The translations under genes were made by a program, and so were the position numbers. Positions 8,667-16,905 of a stretch of DNA of 41,199 nucleotides are shown one piece after another. The stretch is from Mojavia pulchra JT2-VF2 (GTDB lineage Bacteria > Cyanobacteriota > Cyanobacteriia > Cyanobacteriales > Nostocaceae), in assembly GCA_019359325.1 (NCBI GenBank), contig JAHHHN010000040.1, positions 1 through 41,199 of the forward strand. The letters run 5' to 3'. How positions within the stretch are numbered: the first letter of the stretch is position 1; each line of letters begins with the position of its first letter. The notes under the pieces are model-generated. The model did no database searches and was not told the origin of the DNA. It saw only the letters and a list, made by a program, of their open reading frames with translations.

Positions 8667-8776
8667 CAATACGGTTCAGTTAAGCATTTTTTTCTCTTTG
8701 TGCTCTTTGCGCCCTTTGCGGTTCGATAAAAAAATTGAGTTCAACAAACAGTTATAGTCTTAACTGAACTGTATTG
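8667..8776. mobile_element. 110-bp MITE-like element with terminal inverted repeats and target duplication
   Basis: The left end (8667-8684) and right end (8759-8776) are 18-bp inverted repeats with 17 matches (CAATAC[G/A]GTTCAGTTAAG). The element is flanked on both sides by the direct repeat ATTTATGTTG (8657-8666 and 8777-8786), a 10-bp target-site duplication. Inside lie a CTTTGTGCTCTTTGCGCCCTTT-type short repeat and AT-rich DNA, with no coding capacity. It must have been moved by a transposase encoded elsewhere. Confidence 0.85.
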
Positions 8777-8796
8777 ATTTATGTTGTGGGCAGTGT

Positions 8797-9429
8797 CTAT
8801 AAACTTGTATCAAGAGCCGTTTTGAGTTGCAGCTTAATATTTGTTCCTTTTTTAAGAACTACTTCACCACCAGGGCTAGACAAAACATAAGCAGTCGCAG
8901 CTGCTGCACCAGCTAAAGCACCATGCTTGGTATTAGTTTTCTTGCCGATAAAATGACCGGCAACTGCTCCACCTAAAATAATGCCAGCATTTTTAATAAA
9001 CTTTCCTTTAGTTTTTGTTTCTAGCTGAGTGTTTACTAAAGCAGCATCAATAGGATAAGTTGCACCATTTTTAAATACAATTTCATCAAAAACGAGATGC
9101 ATACTAGCTTTTTTTCCTTTAGCTGCTTTAACTACATTTTCCAGATGTCCTTGAATCTCAGCATTTCTTAGTTCAGGATTTTTCTCTTTAAAAAAGGAGG
9201 TTTTAATCCGTAAAGTAAAAGCCTCGTTATTCCGATTTTTACCAGTAGATATTTCTTGCTGGAGAATAGTGTCAAAGCTCGTTCCTGCTGGTATAGCAAA
9301 TTGGAAATTTTGAGTATTGCTGGATTGAGTTGGAATATTAATGTTGTTTGTTTGCTCGTTAGGCTTACTACAAGCAACAGTGTTACTGAGCAAAGCAACA
9401 CTCAGCAGTAATGGCATGAAGTTTTTCAT
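8797..9429 (-). CDS. hypothetical lipoprotein with glycine-rich segment
   Basis: 210 aa. A signal peptide (about 1-19) ends in the lipobox VAC, so it is probably an envelope lipoprotein. The mature part is a predicted beta-rich domain (FAIPAGTSFDTILQQEISTG, IQGHLENVVKAAKG, LVFDEIVFKNG). A glycine/alanine-rich hydrophobic segment follows (about 146-185, GGAVAGHFIG and GALAGAAAATAYVL), reminiscent of glycine-zipper segments, and the protein ends in a beta-like tail (KKGTNIKLQLKTAL). I cannot name a family. The MITE at 8667-8776 sits just downstream of the stop codon. ATG start. Confidence 0.7.
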   Translation of the reverse strand: MKNFMPLLLSVALLSNTVACSKPNEQTNNINIPTQSSNTQNFQFAIPAGTSFDTILQQEISTGKNRNNEAFTLRIKTSFFKEKNPELRNAEIQGHLENVVKAAKGKKASMHLVFDEIVFKNGATYPIDAALVNTQLETKTKGKFIKNAGIILGGAVAGHFIGKKTNTKHGALAGAAAATAYVLSSPGGEVVLKKGTNIKLQLKTALDTSL

Positions 9430-9665
9430 TGTTTATGGTTTTGCAAATTTAGTCATTATAGAACTTGGCATATTACTGCAAGAGAAATTGAGCGACCTGT
9501 AGCGATCGCTTTCTCTAACCCACTTTTAATTACGAATTACAAATTAATAATTATTAAATATCTTACTGTGTACTTCAGTGTAAAGCTAATAGCGCCAGTC
9601 TACTCAAGTGGACTAAAATCATTCACTCAGTCCGCATTCGTTTTGGCGCTTGTTTGCGTTTGTTA

Positions 9666-9842
9666 TTAAGGGGGTAAAACGTCTGCTTCCAAAGCTTTTT
9701 GGAGAGCATCATATACAAAATCGCCTACACTTATCTGATTTTGAATGCAATATTGCTTCACTTCCGCAATAATTTTAATTTTTTCTTCGCCATATATTTT
9801 GATATTGAACTGCGCTGAGGGTATTTTTCCTAATTTCGGCAT
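9666..9842 (-). CDS. 58-aa ribbon-helix-helix protein, antitoxin-like
   Basis: This short gene starts at ATG 9842 and ends at TAA 9666. The product has one beta strand (QFNIKIYG, residues 11-18), a helix (about 19-36), a turn with IS, and a second helix (about 39-53), which is the order of a CopG/Arc-type ribbon-helix-helix DNA-binding fold. Such proteins are often antitoxins or plasmid-partition repressors. No toxin gene is adjacent: the next minus-strand gene downstream is a lipoprotein. Two 10-bp palindromes 35-58 bp upstream could be its operator. No Shine-Dalgarno sequence is obvious. The fold assignment is mine from sequence pattern only. Confidence 0.6.
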   Translation of the reverse strand: MPKLGKIPSAQFNIKIYGEEKIKIIAEVKQYCIQNQISVGDFVYDALQKALEADVLPP

Positions 9843-9876
9843 AATTGGCTACTTGGTATAAAGGGCCACTATGTTA

Positions 9877-9900
9877 GCATATATGCCACATTATGCATAA
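9877..9900. promoter_or_regulatory. paired palindromes upstream of the ribbon-helix-helix gene
   Basis: GCATATATGC (9877-9886) and TTATGCATAA (9891-9900) are perfect 10-bp palindromes with centres 14 bp apart. Ribbon-helix-helix repressors commonly bind such tandem short palindromes to autoregulate. This is inference from position and symmetry. Confidence 0.4.
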
Positions 9901-9918
9901 GTAATATTACGGAAGCTT

Positions 9919-10128
9919 TTATTATTGTATCGGTCTGCAATTCAATTGCATCGGGAAACAATGCGATTGTATCGAGAAACAATTCAATTGCATCGGGAAA
10001 CAATGCGATTGTATCGGGAAACAATTCAATTGCATCGGGAAACAATTCAATTGCATCGGAAAACAATGCGATTGTATCGGGAAACAATTCAATTGCATCG
10101 GGAAACAATGCGATTGCATCGGCTTGCA
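9919..10128. repeat. 21-bp tandem repeat array, about ten units
   Basis: Two unit types, A (ATTCAATTGCATCGGGAAAC plus A) and B (ATGCGATTGTATCGGGAAAC plus A), run A B A B A A B A B' from 9940, with a degenerate unit at 9919-9939. The outer units end in CGG-TCTGCA and CGG-CTTGCA instead of CGGGAAACA. Because 21 is a multiple of three and no stop is contained, both strands stay open across the array. There is no spacer diversity, so it is not a CRISPR. Confidence 0.95.
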
Positions 10129-10142
10129 AAAGATATCGATTA

Positions 10143-13139
10143 TTAACTAGGCGGACTTGCTTCTTCAACAGGACGGATAATAGCAGGGGCTGGTGTGACT
10201 TGTGGTTGAAAGATTGCTTGTAGTGCTTGTTCTAAGGTTTGTGCCATTACAATTCGGTTTTCATAAGCTACAACTACCCGAACTAGAGTTGGTAAACTAT
10301 TTTGCGTAGCTTCTAGATAGATTGGCTCGACGTACAGCAAGGATTGTTCGATGGGTACTACTAAAAGATTACCTTGAACGGCTTTTGAGCCTTGGCGGTT
10401 CCACAGAGAAATTTGCTGAGAAATTACAGGGTCTTGGTTAATTCGCGCTTCAATTTGCTCTGGGCCGTAAACTAAGCGTTCTTTAGGAAAGACATATAGT
10501 AGTAACCTGCCGTAGTTCTTACCATCTGAGCGCGCTGCTAGCCAAGCAATTAAATTAGTCCGTTGTCTGGGAGTATAAGGTAGAAACAGAATAAATTCTT
10601 CAAAAGGTACGATGGGTAAGCTAGTAATCAAATAGTACGGCTCTACCGGACGGGCTTCACTGCCATAGATTTCGTTGGGGATCTGCCACTGGTCTTCCCG
10701 GTTGTAAAACACCTGAGTATCGGTCATGTGATAAATCATCAACCGCTGAGATTGAATTTTGAAAAAATCAACTGGATAGCGCAGATGACTGCTGAGGGTC
10801 ACAGGCATGGCGCTAAGGGGTTTAAAAACTTTGGGGAAGATGCGCTGCCAAGTGGCAATGATCGGGTCGTTGGGATCGGCAATGTAAAAGTTAACAGTAC
10901 CGTTGTAGGCATCAACTACAACTTTGACGGAGTTACGGATATAGTTGATGCCGTCGCTACCTGTGTCTGAGTAGGGATAATGGTCGCTTGTTGTGTAAGC
11001 ATCAACTATCCAGTAAAGGTAATTTTGATTCGGCGATAAGCCTTGATTGGGATTGTCAAGATTGGCATCAGCGACAACTAAATAGGGATCGCTGTCATAT
11101 CGTAAAAATGGTGCGATCGCCTGAATTCTTTGCTTAACATTACGCCGCAACAAAACTTTTGTCTCAGGTAAAAAGTCCCGCGTCAGTGCCATTTGCCAGT
11201 CTCTCAAATACAGCGAAAATAGCCATCTCCGCCAGGTTGTACCGATGCTAATCCCACCTCGCCCATCGTAGCTATTGTAAACATTGTCACTACCACTGGG
11301 ATAGTCTAGTTCTCTGACTCTCGTGTCGGTCATTACATACGTATTCGCAATCTCACCGTAATAAATCCGTGGTTGTCCAATAGGTATGCTGGCGCGAATG
11401 GCTTCATTGGCAACGCTGAGAGCGCTGCTGTCACCGCTGATATCTTTGACAAAATACTCTGGTAGCCCACCTGGCCCAACTGTATTCACGGGACTAACAG
11501 TAAAACCATAACCGTGGGTATAAATTAAATGGCGGTTAACCCAGGTTTGAGCTTGTTGGGGTACGGCACTGTAATCTAATTCGCGGGCAGCAATCAGTAC
11601 TTGCCGTCGTTCTGTATTAGCTGATTCCTGCCCTGACGCTGGTGGCTGTTCAGGTGCAGTAGGTCTGCGAGTGGTTATATCTGTTTGTAAGGTGTAGCGA
11701 TCAATGTCAGCATCAGGAAATTTATAGTAGGGTCGAATTTGCTGCAATTGACGATTAGTTTCTAATAGAGGTCGCTGATCCCAAAGGCGAATATTGCGAA
11801 TTGTTAGATCATTAGCTTTAAGATCAGCTTCTGTTAATTGTCCCTGTGGGTTAAAAGTTTGCACGTCAATTGCTTCTAAATCAAATGCTTGCCGAGTCAA
11901 AGCAATAGTACGCTGAATGTAAGGTTGCTCTCGCTGCAATTCATTAGGCTGAACAATTAAATATTGCACAGCAGTCGGCAGAACAAAACCACCTACTACC
12001 GTCAGCACTAGATAAATCCCTAATCCATAAAATATCAATCGGTGATACTGAGATTTAGGTTTCCAAAAAATCGTTTGCCAAAATAAGTAGAATGCGATCG
12101 CCACTGCCAAGGCGCACAAAACGTTGTAAGCTGGCAACTGCGCCATCACATCGGTATAACTAGCACCATAACTTACCCCACGGTTAGAATACACGAGTTC
12201 ATAGCGACTCAGCCAGTAAGTCACACCAACTACCAACATTAATGCGCCACCCAAGCCATATAAGTGACGCTGCTGTAGTGGCGAAAACCCAGGAAAATTT
12301 CCTTGACTGAGACTGTCTGCCGATAAAAGATAGGTGAGAATAACAGCAATGAAGCCGTACAAAAATAATCCCATCAGCCAGAGGTTCAGCAATTCCCAAA
12401 CTGGTAAAAAAAATATATAAAAGCTGATATCTTGACCAAATAAGGGATCGGTGGAGTTGAAGAAGGTGGGACGAAAATATTGCAGTACCTTTGTCCAATG
12501 TTGAGACGCTACCAACCCGAATAGGACACTGAATACAACTGCGATCGCCGCTAGCAAAAATTGTGGATAAATTAACACAGCGATCGCTATTCCCAAAACT
12601 AAGCCGAGATACCAGACTTGGGAAGTTAATTGTTTTCCAAGCTGCCAAATTGTCTCTGGTTGGAATAAAGCAGTAAAGGGTAGACTAACTTTGTTCAATG
12701 CCGGAAACCAGTACGACAAGGTAAGCTCACCGTAGTAAGTCAGCATAAACCCGACTAACAAACTCAATCCCAAAGCTAGAGGTAGCAGCCAGCGAAATTT
12801 TAATCTTTGCTTGCTTCGGGTATGAAAACTTCGAGTTTCATCGCGGTTGAAAGATTGATAGCTGAGAAAGTTGGTTTGCTCATCTCTAACTTGCTCACTT
12901 ATTAAAGGCTGACGATGCTTGAGCCGTTGAGCCAGAGCGAGGTTACTTAATAAATAGACGGCAGTTATACCAGCCACAACTACGCATAAACCACCTTTAG
13001 CAATCAACCTAAGTAAAAATGCTCGGAGATAGCTAACTTCCTGAAACCAGAAAATTTCTGCTATTAGGCGGCAACCTAAATAAAATAGGAGCCACAGCCC
13101 AAGGAATAATATAAATCTAAAGCACCATTTCCAGAACAT
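10143..13139 (-). CDS. UPF0182 family membrane protein
   Basis: 998 aa, the usual length for this family. The N-terminal third has about seven membrane spans (first near 5-25, last near 370-395). A large probably extracytoplasmic region follows, with conserved-looking blocks [23 protein letters not shown] and YNSYDGRGG, and a Pro-rich C-terminus. UPF0182 proteins occur widely in cyanobacteria and actinobacteria; the function is not established. The stop codon lies 14 bp from the 21-bp tandem array. A potential regulatory palindrome lies in the divergent spacer upstream. ATG start without a clear ribosome binding site. Confidence 0.93.
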   Translation of the reverse strand: MFWKWCFRFILFLGLWLLFYLGCRLIAEIFWFQEVSYLRAFLLRLIAKGGLCVVVAGITAVYLLSNLALAQRLKHRQPLISEQVRDEQTNFLSYQSFNRDETRSFHTRSKQRLKFRWLLPLALGLSLLVGFMLTYYGELTLSYWFPALNKVSLPFTALFQPETIWQLGKQLTSQVWYLGLVLGIAIAVLIYPQFLLAAIAVVFSVLFGLVASQHWTKVLQYFRPTFFNSTDPLFGQDISFYIFFLPVWELLNLWLMGLFLYGFIAVILTYLLSADSLSQGNFPGFSPLQQRHLYGLGGALMLVVGVTYWLSRYELVYSNRGVSYGASYTDVMAQLPAYNVLCALAVAIAFYLFWQTIFWKPKSQYHRLIFYGLGIYLVLTVVGGFVLPTAVQYLIVQPNELQREQPYIQRTIALTRQAFDLEAIDVQTFNPQGQLTEADLKANDLTIRNIRLWDQRPLLETNRQLQQIRPYYKFPDADIDRYTLQTDITTRRPTAPEQPPASGQESANTERRQVLIAARELDYSAVPQQAQTWVNRHLIYTHGYGFTVSPVNTVGPGGLPEYFVKDISGDSSALSVANEAIRASIPIGQPRIYYGEIANTYVMTDTRVRELDYPSGSDNVYNSYDGRGGISIGTTWRRWLFSLYLRDWQMALTRDFLPETKVLLRRNVKQRIQAIAPFLRYDSDPYLVVADANLDNPNQGLSPNQNYLYWIVDAYTTSDHYPYSDTGSDGINYIRNSVKVVVDAYNGTVNFYIADPNDPIIATWQRIFPKVFKPLSAMPVTLSSHLRYPVDFFKIQSQRLMIYHMTDTQVFYNREDQWQIPNEIYGSEARPVEPYYLITSLPIVPFEEFILFLPYTPRQRTNLIAWLAARSDGKNYGRLLLYVFPKERLVYGPEQIEARINQDPVISQQISLWNRQGSKAVQGNLLVVPIEQSLLYVEPIYLEATQNSLPTLVRVVVAYENRIVMAQTLEQALQAIFQPQVTPAPAIIRPVEEASPPS

Positions 13140-13294
13140 TGCTTGGCAGCCAACTTATATGCAGAATCAACGTTAAAATACAAAATTTTAGTGTTGTAAT
13201 ATTTTGATACAAAAGCAGGATGAAGAACAGGAATCGCTTTCATGGGCGAATTAACACTACCTAATTCTTTGAATCTAGGATATTGTTAGCGACT

Positions 13295-13317
13295 AGGATT
13301 AAACATTGTTTAATCCT
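13295..13317. promoter_or_regulatory. perfect 23-bp palindrome in a divergent promoter region
   Basis: AGGATTAAAC, ATT, GTTTAATCCT: ten-base arms around a 3-nt centre, about 100 bp upstream of the cyclic-nucleotide-binding gene and 156 bp upstream of the UPF0182 gene. Neither side has a T run, so an operator is more likely than a terminator. Confidence 0.5.
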
Positions 13318-13413
13318 GCTGATCCATCTATTACTAATGTTAGTGTTGACTTCCCCACACTTACTCAACTATATATTTATCGTGATTTATCGTGTAAATT
13401 TTAACTCGCAATC

Positions 13414-13857
13414 ATGCTAACCAGCGTTGACCGTTTATTATTTGTCCGGCGAGTCCCCATTTTTAAAGAATTACGGGATGATTTTATCGTGAGGCTGGCT
13501 TCAGTGATGAGCGAGCTGACATTTCCATCAAATTACACCATCTTTAGACAAGGAGAAGAGGGGCGATCGCTTTATATTGTTGTATCAGGTCGAGTTAAAG
13601 TTCACATTGGAGATAAACAACTAGCAGAGGTAGACAAAGGAAAATACTTTGGTGAAATGGCAGTTTTTGATACACAACCCCGTTCTGCCTCCGCAACGAC
13701 TTTGGAACCTTGCGATTGTTTGGAACTGACACAAGAACAACTTTATGATGCCATTGAAGAAACTCCCGAAATTGCAGTAAACATAATTCGTGAGCTATCT
13801 CGTCTGATCCGCAGATTGAATGACAATATGAATGCAACTACATCTAATCGTCAATAA
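13414..13857 (+). CDS. stand-alone cyclic-nucleotide-binding domain protein
   Basis: 147 aa. A single cNMP-binding beta-roll covers about residues 15-125. The phosphate-binding cassette is recognisable as FGEMAVFDTQPRSASA, with the Glu that contacts the ribose and the Arg that contacts the cyclic phosphate. An alpha-helical C-terminus rich in Arg follows (SRLIRRLND). There is no helix-turn-helix or channel domain, so it is probably a signalling subunit or an anti-partner rather than a CRP-type regulator. Whether it binds cAMP or c-di-AMP cannot be told. It diverges from the UPF0182 gene and converges with cobB. ATG start. Confidence 0.85.
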   Translation: MLTSVDRLLFVRRVPIFKELRDDFIVRLASVMSELTFPSNYTIFRQGEEGRSLYIVVSGRVKVHIGDKQLAEVDKGKYFGEMAVFDTQPRSASATTLEPCDCLELTQEQLYDAIEETPEIAVNIIRELSRLIRRLNDNMNATTSNRQ

Positions 13858-13955
13858 TCAATATTTGAGTTTTTCTTTATTGAAATAGCAGTATAAATAG
13901 TTAAAACAATAAAATAACTAGTAAAAATTTTTACTTAAATAGAATTAACGAATAA

Positions 13956-15356
13956 TTATGAATGTAATTTAAACTCAAAACATTCCTTAACAAATCGTTG
14001 CGGAATCTCTATACTTGCTCCCCAATGCAAATGAATATAAGAGGCGTGAATATTTCCAGGTATAGCCCATCCCTCATATCCCATGTTTTCCTCACAATCG
14101 TAACGATAAGTTTCAAACAAGGGCTGATTAGGACTTGCTGCTAAATGGGAACGATGAAACTCATGCCCGTAAACGTTTTTACCTGTATCTACTAACAAAC
14201 TATTTTGCAAAGCTACTGCCCGACGATACCCTAAAGTTAAGCGTCCTCCCATCTGGGCAGATGTGGGTAATACTCCCACCATCGGCCAAGATTTACCTTC
14301 AAAATCGACAATTTGCTCACACAAATACATCAATCCCCCACATTCGGCAATTGTAGGCATTCCTGCCATAATTGCCGTCTTGACTGCATGACGGATGCTG
14401 ATATTGTCTGCAAGTTGCTGGGCAAAAACTTCAGGAAAACCACCGCCAAAATACATTCCCTGCACACCATAAGGTACAGCATCTTCTAATGGACTCCAGA
14501 AAACGAGTTCTGCACCCAACTGTTGCAGCAAGTCAAGATTATCTTGGTAGTAGAAATTAAAAGCGCGATCGCGGGCGACTGCAATTTTAATCGAGGAGGC
14601 GGGTTGAGGGGGAGGAGGAAGGAAGGGGTGAGGTGCTGATTTTAATAGTGGTAGTAGTTGTTCCCAATTGAAGCAAGCATCACCTAAATCAGCGAGGCGA
14701 TCAATCACAGCATTTAGTTGGGGAAGTTCGGCTGTTGGGACTAAACCAAGATGGCGATCGGGAATTGTAATATTATCCTGTCGTCGCAGCACGCCGAGAA
14801 CAGGTAAATTTAGTGGTTCTAGAGAATCTTTAAGTAAAGAGAGATGGCGATCGCTGCCGACGCGGTTAAGTACCACCCCAGCGATTTTAATTCTAGGATC
14901 AAAAGAGCAATAACCATGAGCGATCGCTGCCACAGAGCCAGACAAACGACTGCAATCAATCACCAACACCACAGGCAAATCTAACAGCCGTGAAATATGC
15001 GCCGTACTAGCAAAGTCCGTTGAGCATTGAGAATATTCTTTCCCAGTCCCCAATCCCCAGTCCCCAATCCCCTTCACCCCATCAAACAACCCCATCACCC
15101 CTTCCACTAGAGCATATTCACTCTCTTGGGTATGACGAGCAAAACATTGCTGAATATAAACTTCAGAAGTCAGTACTGGATCTAAATTCCGACAAGCACG
15201 ACCAGTAACGTGCTGATGAAACATCGGATCAATATAGTCCGGGCCAACTTTAAAAGATTGCACCGCCATACCACGACGGCATAACGATGCTAAAAGGGTG
15301 AGCGTAACTGTTGTCTTGCCCACCCCACTACGTTCTCCTGCAATCACTAAGGCCAT
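13956..15356 (-). CDS. cobB: cobyrinate a,c-diamide synthase
   Basis: 466 aa from the chosen ATG, which begins MALVIAGERSGVGKTT. The open frame extends 21 codons further up to 15419, but that part looks like spacer. The enzyme amidates the a and c side chains of cobyrinate in corrin synthesis, using ATP and glutamine. The N-terminal P-loop ATPase domain has GERSGVGKTT and the GLFDG block. The C-terminal class I glutamine amidotransferase has GGGFPE, the nucleophile in AECGGLMY and a distal histidine in GHEFHRS. Between GLFDGV and STAHISRLL lies an odd stretch ([10 protein letters not shown]) encoded by an STRR1 heptamer array at 15041-15078. It follows opcA closely and may be cotranscribed with it. 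Confidence 0.93.
   Translation of the reverse strand: MALVIAGERSGVGKTTVTLTLLASLCRRGMAVQSFKVGPDYIDPMFHQHVTGRACRNLDPVLTSEVYIQQCFARHTQESEYALVEGVMGLFDGVKGIGDWGLGTGKEYSQCSTDFASTAHISRLLDLPVVLVIDCSRLSGSVAAIAHGYCSFDPRIKIAGVVLNRVGSDRHLSLLKDSLEPLNLPVLGVLRRQDNITIPDRHLGLVPTAELPQLNAVIDRLADLGDACFNWEQLLPLLKSAPHPFLPPPPQPASSIKIAVARDRAFNFYYQDNLDLLQQLGAELVFWSPLEDAVPYGVQGMYFGGGFPEVFAQQLADNISIRHAVKTAIMAGMPTIAECGGLMYLCEQIVDFEGKSWPMVGVLPTSAQMGGRLTLGYRRAVALQNSLLVDTGKNVYGHEFHRSHLAASPNQPLFETYRYDCEENMGYEGWAIPGNIHASYIHLHWGASIEIPQRFVKECFEFKLHS
15041..15078. repeat. STRR1 heptamer array inside cobB
   Basis: About five units of CCCCAGT/CCCCAAT run in frame through cobB and encode [10 protein letters not shown]. The same sequence type is otherwise intergenic in this window. 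Confidence 0.9.
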
Positions 15357-15425
15357 AGCCTGTTGATAATTGGTAATTAGGTATTGAGCATGGTAATTAT
15401 CCCATGCCCGATACGCCATAACCCA

Positions 15426-16802
15426 TTAGTTATTATTCAATTTGAGAACCTTTGCTATAACGCTGAGACTTTCTTCAAAAAGCGACTCGCGGCCCCAGCG
15501 TTGTACCTGCTGACTCAGCAACGCTTCTGCCTTTTGTTCTGAAAGTGAACTTACCTGTTGAAACAAACCTGCGGCTTGGGCACCACCGTGTGTTTCCATT
15601 CGCATACAACCGCCAGTTTCCGAGCAGATGACTGTACCACAATCTGCCTTGGGATTAGTCGAACTCAGACGCAGCGCAATCAAGTCACCATCAATCTCAC
15701 CCACATCTGCAACCGGGATTCCTGCTAACTCAGCTTCCACTTGCCGTTGGTCTTGGGCTAGGAAATGAATTCGAGTGATCTCATAATCACCGCTTTCTTT
15801 TTGATAGGAAACCGGCAGCCATTCCAACCGACTTGCTAACCAACCTAGAAACAACAACGCTTGGGTAGGGTTGCCTTTTTCGTAATCAATCGTCACACGG
15901 TCAATTTCTTTTAGGGCCGCACGACGCAGGGGTGGGTCGTAGGCTTCAGCTGTCAATTCTTGCCATGCTGACAGGCGACGCCAGTTCAAGTCAGCTAGGG
16001 GTATACTACTTTCTACCAACTCTTGCAGACTAAGTAGATCACTTTCTGGCTCGTTAAAGTTGCAAGAATCTACAATTACGTTATTGCAGACTGCTGCCAG
16101 TCGTTTGAATAAAGGATTTTGGGGATCTGGTGTTGCCTTCCACCAAAGAAACTTCGGCAAGCCGCCAATTAACAATGCTGGAATCATGCCGCCTACACGT
16201 TCCAAGGCAGCAGCAGTTCCAGTAAGAGTTATGTATTCGCAGCAAATAAGTGTACTAGAAGATTGCTTTTGGATGGGGCAATAAGCAGAAACTTGAGCCT
16301 TGACTCCTTCGTCTTCCCCGGCAATTGGCAACAGGGCAATGATGCGACAGGGGTTGCGGAGGGCGATTTCATCAGCGATCGTGGGGCTGGTAGCATTTAA
16401 GCTATGAGAAACACCACTAGCAGCATTTTCCTTTACAGATCCATTCCCCTGACCTTTGGCAAATTCTTCCCGCAATCTGGCTAGGGTTTCTGATGTTGGG
16501 GTTCCAGTCTCTGCCAGACCATATTTTTTTTGCGCTTCCCGCAGTGCTGTTGCCATTTGTGGCCCTAAAATTCCATCAATCGGGCCATTGTAAAATCCCA
16601 AAGCGGCTAACAAATACTGGGTTTCTTCGGGTTCGTAAACCACTAAAGTAAATGTTGTAGCCCTAGTAGCAGCGGGAAGCGCACCATCTTCGCCGGTTAT
16701 GCCGTAGCTTTGCCAAATTTGATTAAGTTCCGCTTCTATTTCTGTAAGCGAAATATCCTTTGGTGCTTGAAGCGAAAAAATCGTAGGAGCTTGGGAAGTC
16801 AT
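15426..16802 (-). CDS. opcA: glucose-6-phosphate dehydrogenase assembly protein OpcA
   Basis: 458 aa from the ATG starting MTSQAPTIFSLQAPKD. The longer open frame to 16886 would add 28 residues encoded by heptamer repeats and is rejected as the start. OpcA is the cyanobacterial activator of glucose-6-phosphate dehydrogenase, promoting its active oligomer. An N-terminal region (about 50-105) resembles a peptidoglycan-binding-like fold (LLAALGFYNGPIDGILGP). The rest is the OpcA domain, with PALLIGGLPKFLWWK as a typical block. It lies downstream of zwf on the same strand, in the fbp-tal-zwf-opcA arrangement described in Nostoc, and is followed by cobB. Confidence 0.93.
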   Translation of the reverse strand: MTSQAPTIFSLQAPKDISLTEIEAELNQIWQSYGITGEDGALPAATRATTFTLVVYEPEETQYLLAALGFYNGPIDGILGPQMATALREAQKKYGLAETGTPTSETLARLREEFAKGQGNGSVKENAASGVSHSLNATSPTIADEIALRNPCRIIALLPIAGEDEGVKAQVSAYCPIQKQSSSTLICCEYITLTGTAAALERVGGMIPALLIGGLPKFLWWKATPDPQNPLFKRLAAVCNNVIVDSCNFNEPESDLLSLQELVESSIPLADLNWRRLSAWQELTAEAYDPPLRRAALKEIDRVTIDYEKGNPTQALLFLGWLASRLEWLPVSYQKESGDYEITRIHFLAQDQRQVEAELAGIPVADVGEIDGDLIALRLSSTNPKADCGTVICSETGGCMRMETHGGAQAAGLFQQVSSLSEQKAEALLSQQVQRWGRESLFEESLSVIAKVLKLNNN

Positions 16803-16809
16803 AGTCATT

Positions 16810-16905
16810 GAAGTATGAAGTGTGAAGTATGAAGTATGAAATCTAAATTTATGAAAGGATAAAAGCTGAAAAATTTTATCCTTCATCCTTTATCCTTCAA
16901 CCTTC
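16810..16905. repeat. heptamer arrays filling the opcA-zwf spacer
   Basis: (GAAGTAT)x4 at 16810-16837 and (ATCCTTC)x4 at 16878-16905. Between them is a 10-bp inverted repeat (AAGGATAAAA 16855-16864 with TTTTATCCTT 16874-16883) that could form a hairpin in the operon mRNA. Confidence 0.9.

Noticed and set aside
8693-8726. Independent CTTTG-type tandem repeat
   Set aside because: It is internal to the MITE at 8667-8776 and is better treated as part of it.
9919-10128. CRISPR array
   Set aside because: Units are contiguous 21-mers with no variable spacers, and no cas genes are present.
9869-10168. 99-aa minus-strand protein (and a 73-aa plus-strand protein) across the 21-bp array
   Set aside because: Both frames exist only because the unit length is a multiple of three. 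The minus frame overlaps the UPF0182 stop region and neither has a ribosome binding site.
16803-16886. N-terminal extension of OpcA
   Set aside because: The extra 28 codons are GAAGTAT heptamer repeats; the conserved protein begins at MTSQAPTIF.
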